A stretch of 11,695 nucleotides of DNA from Parcubacteria group bacterium GW2011_GWA2_47_8b (GTDB lineage: Bacteria > Patescibacteriota > Minisyncoccia > UBA6257 > WO2-44-18): NCBI GenBank assembly GCA_001003205.1, contig LCOU01000022.1, positions 1 to 11,695 on the forward strand, in the 5' to 3' direction. The first letter of the stretch is position 1. Every line of letters begins with the position of its first letter. The notes below the pieces were generated by a model. The model ran no database searches. It saw only the letters and a list, made by a program, of their open reading frames with translations, and was not told where the DNA came from. A program made the position numbers and the translations under genes. This document shows, in pieces, positions 6,191-11,695 of the stretch.

Positions 6191-7459
6191 ACAAAGTTCC
6201 GGGTTCGTAAGGATCACATCTCTATCCGCGCGAGCCGTTATTTCGCTTCAGTGGATCCGACCGACCCTATTTCGTTTGATAAAGCGAAACTTATCGGTTC
6301 GGTAACGCTCGGCGAAAAAGAGGGCGACCCGACCGCCTTTGAATTGGACGGGGCTTATCACCGCGCTAACCGCGGCCTGATTGAGTTCGTGGAGGTGTTC
6401 CGCAACGAAACGGAATTTTTGTATTCTTTACTGGAAGCTACTCAAAGCAAAACGATTGAGTCGCCGGCCGGCCGCACTGAAAAGATTTTCATTGACGTGG
6501 TAATTATCGCGCACGCCAACGAACCGAATTGGAAAAAGTTTGAGAAAAACGATGATAACGAAGCACTGGTTGACCGCCTGGTGCGAGTGGACGTAGGAAA
6601 CAACGTTCGTTTGAACGAACAGATTGAGATCGTCAAGAAATTGACCCGTCCGACTTGCCATTTGGCGCCCCAAACACTGGAGACGCTGGCAATGTTTACG
6701 ATTTTGACCCGCATTCAGCCGTCCGAGCAGGTCAAAGACTTGATCAGCAAGGTGTTAATCTACAACGGCGATGATACCGAAATAGACGCCCCCAGCGCCG
6801 CGGAGTTGCGAGCCGAGAGGCCGCGCGACGGCTGGATTGGAATCAGCAACCGAGATGCCGCCAAGATTCTGGAAAAAGCTATTGGCATCCGCCAGCCGGG
6901 CGAAGAGTCGTGCGTGGCTCCGCCGGACTTGTTGAAAGTAATTTCCGAATTCTGCGCCAACGCCAAGAAGCCCATTCCCGTTGAACTTATTGAAACGGTT
7001 ACAGATTGGTACGCCGCTATGATCGCCACACAATTTACTTCCATCGGGAAAGACTGCCAAGACATTTGCATCCGCTATTATGAGAATTACACCGCCGCAA
7101 TAATCAAACTGCTGCGGGGCGAGACGCTTTCTCCTGAAGCGGAAAACTTAGTAAATATTGTGGAGTCCAGGTTGCCCAATGACGATGGAGAAAAAAACGC
7201 TCTGCGCCAACTGATCATTGAACAAAAATTCTCTGACACTTCCTTGGCCATCAAAAGCGGCATTTATGATTATGTTGCCCAGGAAGTCATCATCCCGAAG
7301 CTGGACAAACTGATTGTCCAAGGAAACCATGAGGATTTGAACGAAAATGACCGGCTTTCACTTAAATATTTCCAGGAACACTTCAGGGCCCTTGGCTATT
7401 GCGACCGCTGCTTTAAGACGGTCGCGGAATGGCTGATAAATTCAGGGCTGTTGCAATAA
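6191..7459 (+). CDS. prkA: PrkA serine protein kinase, remainder downstream of the in-frame stop
   Basis: The same frame as the first part stays open from 6191 to TAA 7457-7459. It contains the rest of PrkA: KAKLIGSVTLGEKEGDPTAF, GAYHRANRGLIEFVEVFRNE, LLEATQSKTIESP, VVIIAHANEPNWKKF, DNEALVDRLVRVDV, and a long helical C-terminus including RDGWIGISNRDAAKIL. These are standard PrkA blocks in the expected order, with no further stop or shift over 422 codons. The first conventional start is GTG 6251 (codon 200), which has no Shine-Dalgarno, and homology already exists upstream of it (TKFRV from 6191), so independent initiation is not convincing. The simplest readings are a recent nonsense mutation, a base error, or readthrough. 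The gene precedes yhbH and spoVR as in many bacteria. Confidence 0.88.
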   Translation, partial: TKFRVRKDHISIRASRYFASVDPTDPISFDKAKLIGSVTLGEKEGDPTAFELDGAYHRANRGLIEFVEVFRNETEFLYSLLEATQSKTIESPAGRTEKIFIDVVIIAHANEPNWKKFEKNDDNEALVDRLVRVDVGNNVRLNEQIEIVKKLTRPTCHLAPQTLETLAMFTILTRIQPSEQVKDLISKVLIYNGDDTEIDAPSAAELRAERPRDGWIGISNRDAAKILEKAIGIRQPGEESCVAPPDLLKVISEFCANAKKPIPVELIETVTDWYAAMIATQFTSIGKDCQDICIRYYENYTAAIIKLLRGETLSPEAENLVNIVESRLPNDDGEKNALRQLIIEQKFSDTSLAIKSGIYDYVAQEVIIPKLDKLIVQGNHEDLNENDRLSLKYFQEHFRALGYCDRCFKTVAEWLINSGLLQ

Positions 7460-7463
7460 ACGC

Positions 7464-7496
7464 AATCCCTCCGATGGACATCGGAGGGATTTTTTT
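7464..7496 (+). terminator. Strong intrinsic terminator between prkA and yhbH
   Basis: ATCCCTCCGAT (7465-7475) and ATCGGAGGGAT (7480-7490) form a perfect 11-base-pair stem with a GGAC loop, extendable by one A-T pair. A run of seven T residues (7490-7496) follows directly. It begins five bases after the prkA stop and lies inside an operon normally co-transcribed, so it likely reduces or gates expression of the two downstream genes. Confidence 0.9.
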
Positions 7497-7536
7497 ATAT
7501 CCTGGAGGCACGTTCCTTGAAATAAAACACGCAAAG

Positions 7537-7544
7537 AAAGGAGG
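7537..7544 (+). promoter_or_regulatory. Consensus Shine-Dalgarno fixing the yhbH start
   Basis: AAAGGAGG lies exactly seven bases before ATG 7552. It fixes this start over the longer in-frame opening at 7429, which would overlap prkA and read through the terminator hairpin. Confidence 0.9.
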
Positions 7545-7551
7545 CGGCAAA

Positions 7552-8661
7552 ATGGCCAGTTTGAGAGACCGACGCGGGGAAAAACTATCGCGCCGAATAC
7601 TTGAAGATGCCAGACGTCACGAAGAAATGAAAAAGAAAGCGGCGCGGGACAACATTGAGACTTTGATTGCATCGCTGCCTACGGTCATTGGCGGCGATCG
7701 TACAAAAACGTTTAGACTTCCGATTAGAAGCCTGATTGAACCACGTTTGGTTTTCGGCTTAAAGGAAGTTGGAGCTGGCGGTATGGCAGAGGGGGATGCG
7801 GCAGGCAATGAACATATGGAGGAGATCCTAAACGAGGTTTGGCGCTTTTCCGCCCAAGAGCTATTGGACTTGATGCTTGAAGATATTGAGGTACCGAATC
7901 CCTCGGAAATTTACGAGGGCACCAAGGCAAACCGCAATAAATACCGCATCAGAGGCGTGAAAAAAAATGGCGCATTGTTTCGGCTCGCCAAACGCGAAAC
8001 GGTCAAAAATAAAATCGCGCGCGACCGAATGCTAACCAAGAAGGGCCAAACGCCGCCGGAACGGTACGAAAATTCCGACAGACGTTTCCGCTACCTTAAG
8101 GCAATTCCCGATGCTGACGAGAAAGCCGTGGTGTTTCTGATTATGGACATTTCCGGTTCAATGCATAGCAGCAAACAATACATTGCTAAAGCGTTTTACT
8201 TTTGCTTAGTAGAGGTTTTGCGACGCCACTATAAAGACGTAGAGGTGGTTTTTATTTGCCACGACACCGTAGCGGCGGAGAGAACCGAAGAGGAGTTTTT
8301 CAAGGCGGGCCTTGCCGGCGGGACAGCTATGTCAGCGGGTTTGGAAAAAGCCCTGGAAATCTACAATGAGCGCTATGCCAATCGGGAACAAAGCGTCTAC
8401 GTTTGGCACGCAACTGACGGCGATAATTGCAGCGAAGACAATAATAAATTGGCGGGGGCGCTAATGGCGCTTTGTGAAATAACAGAGCTGATCGGAATCT
8501 GCGAAATTAAGCCGTCTTCAGGTTTAATCGCCGATATTCCGGAGCTCCGCAATTTACAGAAGCGGTTTCCCCATTTTGTTCTCACAAGAATTTCCGACAA
8601 GAAGGAAATTCGCCTCGCTCTCATCAGTTTCTTAAACCAAAGGAGGGGGGTAGCACGATGA
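7552..8661 (+). CDS. yhbH: YhbH/YeaH family protein (DUF444, vWA-like)
   Basis: The 369-residue product belongs to the DUF444 family (Bacillus YhbH, E. coli YeaH), which has a von Willebrand A-like fold and is genetically tied to PrkA and SpoVR. The basic N-terminus RRGEKLSRRILEDARRHEEM (8-26 region) precedes FRLPIRSLIEPRLVFG. The metal-ion-dependent adhesion site is visible as DISGS (199-203), GGTAMS (256-261) and TDGDN (288-292), so metal binding is likely retained. VEVVFICHDTVAAERTEEEF (230-249 region) is a family block. It is somewhat shorter than E. coli YeaH (about 427 residues). The stop codon overlaps the spoVR start (ATGA). Transcription must pass the hairpin at 7464-7496, or come from a promoter I cannot identify. 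The molecular role of the family is not settled; membership is confident. Confidence 0.93.
   Translation: MASLRDRRGEKLSRRILEDARRHEEMKKKAARDNIETLIASLPTVIGGDRTKTFRLPIRSLIEPRLVFGLKEVGAGGMAEGDAAGNEHMEEILNEVWRFSAQELLDLMLEDIEVPNPSEIYEGTKANRNKYRIRGVKKNGALFRLAKRETVKNKIARDRMLTKKGQTPPERYENSDRRFRYLKAIPDADEKAVVFLIMDISGSMHSSKQYIAKAFYFCLVEVLRRHYKDVEVVFICHDTVAAERTEEEFFKAGLAGGTAMSAGLEKALEIYNERYANREQSVYVWHATDGDNCSEDNNKLAGALMALCEITELIGICEIKPSSGLIADIPELRNLQKRFPHFVLTRISDKKEIRLALISFLNQRRGVAR
8639..8650 (+). promoter_or_regulatory. G-rich Shine-Dalgarno before spoVR
   Basis: AAAGGAGGGGGG ends seven bases before ATG 8658 and lies within the last codons of yhbH. The extended G run gives several pairing registers. 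Together with the ATGA overlap, it suggests coupled and efficient translation of spoVR. Confidence 0.75.
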
Positions 8662-9968
8662 GCGATCTTCATAAACTGCAATACTGGCTGGATAGGGTAG
8701 AGGATTTGACCCGAGAAATGGGGTTAACATTCTACCCGCAGAAATTCATTCTTTGCAGTAAAGAAAAAATGCTGGAAAAACAGGTCCATCACGGCGGTTA
8801 CTATATGTATTCGCACTGGAGTTTCGGCAAGCAATTTACGATTGACAAAATCCTTTACGAACACAAGTTCTTCTTTCTGCCTTATGAGATGGTGGTTAAC
8901 ACCAACCCCTGCGAAGCGTTTTTGCTTGGTGAAAACCCACTGGTTTACAACATCCTTATTGCGGCGCACGTCTATGCTCACAACGATTTCTTCCGACACA
9001 ACAAGGCATTCAACGAAACCCAGCCAGAAAGGATCCAGCGTCAAATTCGGCGAGGGTGCGATCTGATTGATGGCCACGCCGAAGATCACAAAATCGGTCC
9101 GGGAAAGGTTGTCAAGCTACTAGACGCAGCCCACGCCGCGATGTTTACAAATTGCGGTCAGGGCCCGCATGTCCGCCGGGGGACTATTTTGGATTTCATC
9201 GTGGAAAACGCGCAGTCTCTGGAATCTTGGGAGCTGGACATTCTTAGATTTATCCAGACCGTCAGTGGACACCTGATGCCCCAACTACGCACGAAGGTAA
9301 TGAACGAGGGCTGGGCGACGTTCTGGCATTACCAGATGTTAAGGAAATTGGAGAAGGAGATTAGGACCAAGCTTTCTTTTGATGATTACTTCCAGGCGTA
9401 CCAGTTGCACCTGTCGGTTATCCGGCTCGGACAGGAAGACATAACTGTTTTGAATCCTTATAGAATCGGGTTTGCCACCTGGAGTAAGATTGCCGAGACG
9501 CACGGAGTGCCATTCGCATTCAACGTCCGCCAAAGCCAAACCGATCACGAATTCTTGCTTGACCACTTTAACGGGCAGGACTTCATATATAAGTGGTTTG
9601 TGAAACCGGGTTATGTTGATAAAATTCTGGCAAGAAGCCCCCGCATAAAGCCCTGGGACGTAATACCACCGAACGACAGAGCCGACAGGATCGCGGATTT
9701 TACAGAACTGGTCAGAAAATCTGTCTGGGGCAATGGAACCCCTAGATTCCAACTTTCCGTTAAATACATAGACAACAAACCGGCGCTTGTCATAAAACAT
9801 CAGTTTGACGGCAGATTGCTGAACCAAAACCAGATTGCCGGAACGCTGAAGCTGCTAAACTATCTGTGGCGAGGGAAGATAATTCTTCAGACACGCAAAC
9901 TTCATCAAGGTAAAGCCGAGCCGGCGGAATGGAAGTGCTTTGACGGAGACAAAATAATAGTCTCATAG
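8658..9968 (+). CDS. spoVR: SpoVR family protein (YcgB-like)
   Basis: The 436-residue protein is a full-length SpoVR family member, named for Bacillus sporulation stage V and also found in non-sporulating bacteria as YcgB beside yeaG-yeaH. Family blocks appear in order: YPQKF (26-30), SHWSFGKQF (52-60), NTNPCEAFL (81-89), AHVYAHNDFFRHN (103-115), MPQLRTKVMNEGWATFWHY (207-225) and NPYRIGFATW (266-275). Conserved His and Glu residues in these blocks suggest a metal-dependent fold, which is inference. The C-terminus has DNKPALVIKHQFDGRLL, typical of the family tail. It is a little shorter than B. subtilis SpoVR (about 468) and E. coli YcgB (about 510). No sporulation genes are in the window, so a stress role with PrkA and YhbH is more plausible than spore formation. 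Confidence 0.95.
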   Translation: MSDLHKLQYWLDRVEDLTREMGLTFYPQKFILCSKEKMLEKQVHHGGYYMYSHWSFGKQFTIDKILYEHKFFFLPYEMVVNTNPCEAFLLGENPLVYNILIAAHVYAHNDFFRHNKAFNETQPERIQRQIRRGCDLIDGHAEDHKIGPGKVVKLLDAAHAAMFTNCGQGPHVRRGTILDFIVENAQSLESWELDILRFIQTVSGHLMPQLRTKVMNEGWATFWHYQMLRKLEKEIRTKLSFDDYFQAYQLHLSVIRLGQEDITVLNPYRIGFATWSKIAETHGVPFAFNVRQSQTDHEFLLDHFNGQDFIYKWFVKPGYVDKILARSPRIKPWDVIPPNDRADRIADFTELVRKSVWGNGTPRFQLSVKYIDNKPALVIKHQFDGRLLNQNQIAGTLKLLNYLWRGKIILQTRKLHQGKAEPAEWKCFDGDKIIVS

Positions 9969-9975
9969 ATTACCT

Positions 9976-10005
9976 AGCCGCTCCATGGGGGAGAGCGGCT
10001 TTTTT
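9976..10005 (+). terminator. Intrinsic terminator after spoVR
   Basis: AGCCGCTC (9976-9983) pairs with GAGCGGCT (9993-10000) around a nine-base loop and is followed by a T run to 10005. It lies just after the spoVR stop and closes the prkA-yhbH-spoVR unit. Confidence 0.85.
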
Positions 10006-10014
10006 ATTTGATTA

Positions 10015-10048
10015 CCTGTCGCACAAGATAGGTTTTGCGACATACAGG
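10015..10048. repeat. Inverted repeat between two terminators
   Basis: TGTCGCA (10017-10023) and TGCGACA (10036-10042) are perfect inverted copies 12 bases apart; the outer CCTG (10015-10018) and CAGG (10045-10048) extend the symmetry after a two-base bulge. There is no T run after it. It could be a protein-binding site or part of a folded 3' tail. The 136 bases between 9968 and 10105 otherwise hold only the two terminators. Confidence 0.45.
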
Positions 10049-10063
10049 CTATACATAGCAAAT

Positions 10064-10090
10064 AAAAGACCCCCATATTGGGGGTCTTTT
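10064..10090. terminator. Bidirectional intrinsic terminator
   Basis: AAAAGACCCCC (10064-10074) and GGGGGTCTTTT (10080-10090) form a perfect 11-base-pair stem with an ATATT loop. The flanking A and T runs make it work on both strands. On the minus strand it ends the gene at 10105-10551; on the plus strand it backs up the spoVR terminator. Confidence 0.9.
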
Positions 10091-10104
10091 CTCTTTTTTG
10101 TTCT

Positions 10105-10551
10105 TTAAAGCGCCTTCAATTGATCCTCTTTGTATTTCACAATCGCTTGAACTACCTGGGAGTTAGTCTCTAAATCCTCAATAAACAGAACCTGGTCGCG
10201 ATTAATCTTCATCGCATCTTTGGGTTTATGAAGCTCCGAAACCCCCAGTTTGGCCAAACTGATGGATTGGCGCGACTCCGGCTGTGACTTACCCTGTACC
10301 GGCTGTAAAACCTCGCTAACCTGCAAATAATAGACGTCTCTGAGGTCTAAGTAGTTAGAGTTGATGTTTGACGCCTTTCCAAAATAAACCTGACCATTGG
10401 TCAAGAAAACGGCTTGGTAGCTGGGGCTGCCGGTCAACGGACCAAGCGTTAGGCCATTCTTCCACAGATAATATCCCAGCAAAGCGAGCAACACTATCGC
10501 CATCAGTAATACGAAGGTTGTTAATTTTTTCCTTGGTTTTGTGTTTTCCAT
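10105..10551 (-). CDS. Conserved hypothetical protein with one N-terminal transmembrane helix
   Basis: The 148-residue product starts with a short basic tail (KPRKK, 5-9) and one hydrophobic helix (about 11-29, TTFVLLMAIVLLALLGYYL). There is no lipobox. This predicts a membrane anchor with the rest outside the cytoplasm. The soluble part begins YQAVFLTNGQVYFGKAS and continues to LDLRDVYYLQV, a pattern I recall in uncharacterised Patescibacterial proteins, by memory only. A Gln/Ser-rich linker precedes a C-terminal segment with INRDQVLFIEDL and a helical tail. Function is unknown. It is separated from map by 65 bases, has a plausible promoter of its own with almost no leader, and ends at the bidirectional terminator, so it is probably a single-gene unit. 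Confidence 0.85.
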   Translation of the reverse strand: MENTKPRKKLTTFVLLMAIVLLALLGYYLWKNGLTLGPLTGSPSYQAVFLTNGQVYFGKASNINSNYLDLRDVYYLQVSEVLQPVQGKSQPESRQSISLAKLGVSELHKPKDAMKINRDQVLFIEDLETNSQVVQAIVKYKEDQLKAL

Positions 10552-10560
10552 ATAGTAGTA

Positions 10561-10588
10561 ATTCTAAGCCAACCAAATAGTAAAGCAA
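10561..10588 (-). promoter_or_regulatory. Putative promoter of the one-helix membrane protein gene
   Basis: On the minus strand TTGCTT (10588-10583), a 16-base spacer and TAGAAT (10566-10561) fit a sigma70-type promoter. The ATG at 10551 is nine bases beyond the -10, so the leader would be only two or three bases long. No Shine-Dalgarno is seen. Confidence 0.45.
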
Positions 10589-10616
10589 GCGGGTTGTGGA
10601 TAAATGACAATTAAGG

Positions 10617-11372
10617 CTAGATAATGGTCAAAATTTCTGCCCCGCCATCCTTTATAGCAATCGTATGCTCAAAATGCGCGGACAGACTGCCGTCGGCGAT
10701 CGCAAAGCTATCGTCCCTATTTTGGACAATCTTGGCGGTACCGGCGCTTACCATCGGCTCAATGGCAAGTACCATGCCCGGCTTCAATAAAATACCCCTC
10801 CCCCGCTCTCCTTCGTTGAAAACGCTGGGCTCTTCGTGCAACTGACGGCCCACGCCGTGACCCGTCAGGCCATCAACTACTTTAAAGCCGTGGCCAGAAA
10901 CTTCGCTATTTATAGCCCAGCCTATGTCGCCCAAGTGATTTCCGGGTTTTGCTTGCTTAATGCCGGCAAACAATGCCTTTTCCGTAACCTTTATAAGTTT
11001 TTGCGCCCTGGCGGTGATTCCGCCAATGCCCGCAGTCCAGGCCGCGTCGGCGTACCAGCCGTCATAAATGACGCCGAAATCTAATTTTAAAACATCGCCG
11101 GACTTCAACCGGTAGTTGTCCGGCGTACCATGAACCACAACGTCATTAACGGAAGTGCAAATTGAATTTGGGTACGGCCTCCTAGCGCCATGTGGCTGGT
11201 AACCCAAAAATGCCGGCTCGCCGCCGGCATTGTTAATCAATTCCTCGGCTAGTTTATCAAGGCTTCTAAGGGTTTTCCCCTGTTCCGCTCGGGCCAAAAC
11301 AACCTTGGCCACCGTAGCCAAAATTTTTCCGGCTTTCCGGATTTTGGTAATTTCTTCCGGGGTTTTAATCAT
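10617..11372 (-). CDS. map: Methionine aminopeptidase, type I
   Basis: The 251-residue enzyme removes the initiator methionine from new proteins. The five metal ligands are all present at expected spacing: D98 (KLDFG), D109 (YADAAWT), H172 (GHGVG), E205 (AIEPM) and E235 (FEHT). H81 (VVHGTP) and H179 (LHEEP) match the substrate-binding and catalytic histidines. There is no N-terminal zinc-finger extension, so it is a type Ia-like bacterial form; E. coli Map has 264 residues. Its ATG overlaps the adk stop by four bases (ATGA), which indicates translational coupling. The adk-map pairing matches the end of the ribosomal-protein/secY operon in many bacteria. No convincing terminator follows the map stop; some transcripts may run into the next gene on the same strand. 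Confidence 0.97.
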   Translation of the reverse strand: MIKTPEEITKIRKAGKILATVAKVVLARAEQGKTLRSLDKLAEELINNAGGEPAFLGYQPHGARRPYPNSICTSVNDVVVHGTPDNYRLKSGDVLKLDFGVIYDGWYADAAWTAGIGGITARAQKLIKVTEKALFAGIKQAKPGNHLGDIGWAINSEVSGHGFKVVDGLTGHGVGRQLHEEPSVFNEGERGRGILLKPGMVLAIEPMVSAGTAKIVQNRDDSFAIADGSLSAHFEHTIAIKDGGAEILTII

Positions 11373-11695
11373 AGTTGAAGCTTCTTTTTAAGCTCCGCAA
11401 AAACGTCAAAGGGTTTGGCGGCAGCGTTTACTTTGTTAATTTTATAACCTCGCTTTTCCAATTCGGCAACTATCGGCTTGGTGCGCTCTTCGTATTCCTT
11501 AATGCGGGTTTCAAGAACCGCCGGATTATCTACCGCCCTGGTGCGCAACTCACCGCCGCAAAGCGGGCAAGTTTTATGCTGGTGCTCATCGTTGTACAAG
11601 ATGGCAGTGGCGCAAACCGAGCATACCCGCCGGTTCTTGTTGCGCTGTATGGCGACGCCGGGATCAATGTCCAACAAAACAAAAAGAGCGTTTTC
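11369..11695 (-). CDS. adk: Adenylate kinase, C-terminal part (5' end outside window)
   Basis: The frame is open to the right edge, so only the last 108 codons are seen. RRVCSVC and CPLCGGELRTR form the cysteine-type (zinc) LID domain of adenylate kinase, and AVLETRIKEYEERTKPIVAEL is the conserved helix with catalytic arginine after it. The C-terminal helix (FDVFAELKKKLQL) closes the fold. The enzyme interconverts ATP, AMP and ADP. An apparent internal TTG start at 11677 should not be used, because the upstream codons (ENALFVL) continue the protein. It overlaps map by four bases. Confidence 0.93.
   Translation of the reverse strand, partial: ENALFVLLDIDPGVAIQRNKNRRVCSVCATAILYNDEHQHKTCPLCGGELRTRAVDNPAVLETRIKEYEERTKPIVAELEKRGYKINKVNAAAKPFDVFAELKKKLQL

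Noticed and set aside
6601..6626. Small hairpin GTTCGT-TTGA-ACGAAC inside prkA
   Set aside because: A six-base stem is common by chance in coding sequence and nothing else marks it.
6251..7459. Independent gene starting at GTG 6251
   Set aside because: There is no ribosome binding site, and PrkA homology already begins at 6191 in the same frame, so it is the remainder of prkA.
7429..7551. Start of the yhbH gene at 7429
   Set aside because: This would overlap the end of prkA and translate the terminator hairpin; ATG 7552 has a consensus Shine-Dalgarno.

Overview
This 11.7 kb window looks like chromosome from a Patescibacteria (Candidate Phyla Radiation) genome, most likely Parcubacteria-like. 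This is an inference from gene content: a TraD/VirD4-type ATPase of the kind common in those genomes, a short YchF, adk joined directly to map, a one-helix protein of a type I associate with that group, and several genes that appear to start without a leader. TAA, TAG and TGA all end genes here, so the code looks standard and the UGA=Gly lineages (Gracilibacteria/Absconditabacteria) are unlikely. No tRNA, rRNA, CRISPR array or insertion sequence was seen, and no gene-free stretch exceeds 300 bases.

Layout. (1) 1-840, minus: 5' part of a P-loop NTPase joined to a CYTH domain, resembling the animal protein Ttd14; it runs off the left edge. (2) 887-4810, plus: ychF, then a small helical protein gene (1917-2194, with an apparent one-base frameshift), a membrane-anchored TraD/VirD4-like ATPase (2191-4404) and a small acidic protein (4409-4810). 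(3) 4798-5610, minus: a RecB/Cas4-like PD-(D/E)XK nuclease, convergent with the previous gene and overlapping it by 13 bases. (4) 5654-9968, plus: prkA - yhbH/yeaH (DUF444) - spoVR, the conserved Ser-kinase/vWA-like/SpoVR stress module, with a strong intrinsic terminator between prkA and the second gene and another after spoVR. (5) 10105-11695, minus: end of adenylate kinase, overlapping map by four bases, then a one-helix protein with its own promoter and a bidirectional terminator.

Three genes look damaged or recoded. prkA has one in-frame TAA at 6188-6190, with clear PrkA homology continuing immediately after it in the same frame. The small gene before the TraD-like ATPase needs one extra G near 2058-2060 to join its halves. 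The TraD-like ATPase goes directly from its Walker B motif to a downstream block, missing about 40 residues that I recall as conserved. These could be assembly errors, decaying genes or, for prkA, readthrough.

Other points of interest: a 30-base near-perfect palindrome inside ychF; a repeated arrangement of a -10 hexamer, seven bases and ATG that implies leaderless mRNAs; and strong Shine-Dalgarno sites confined to the prkA-yhbH-spoVR operon, which hints at a different expression mode or origin for it.
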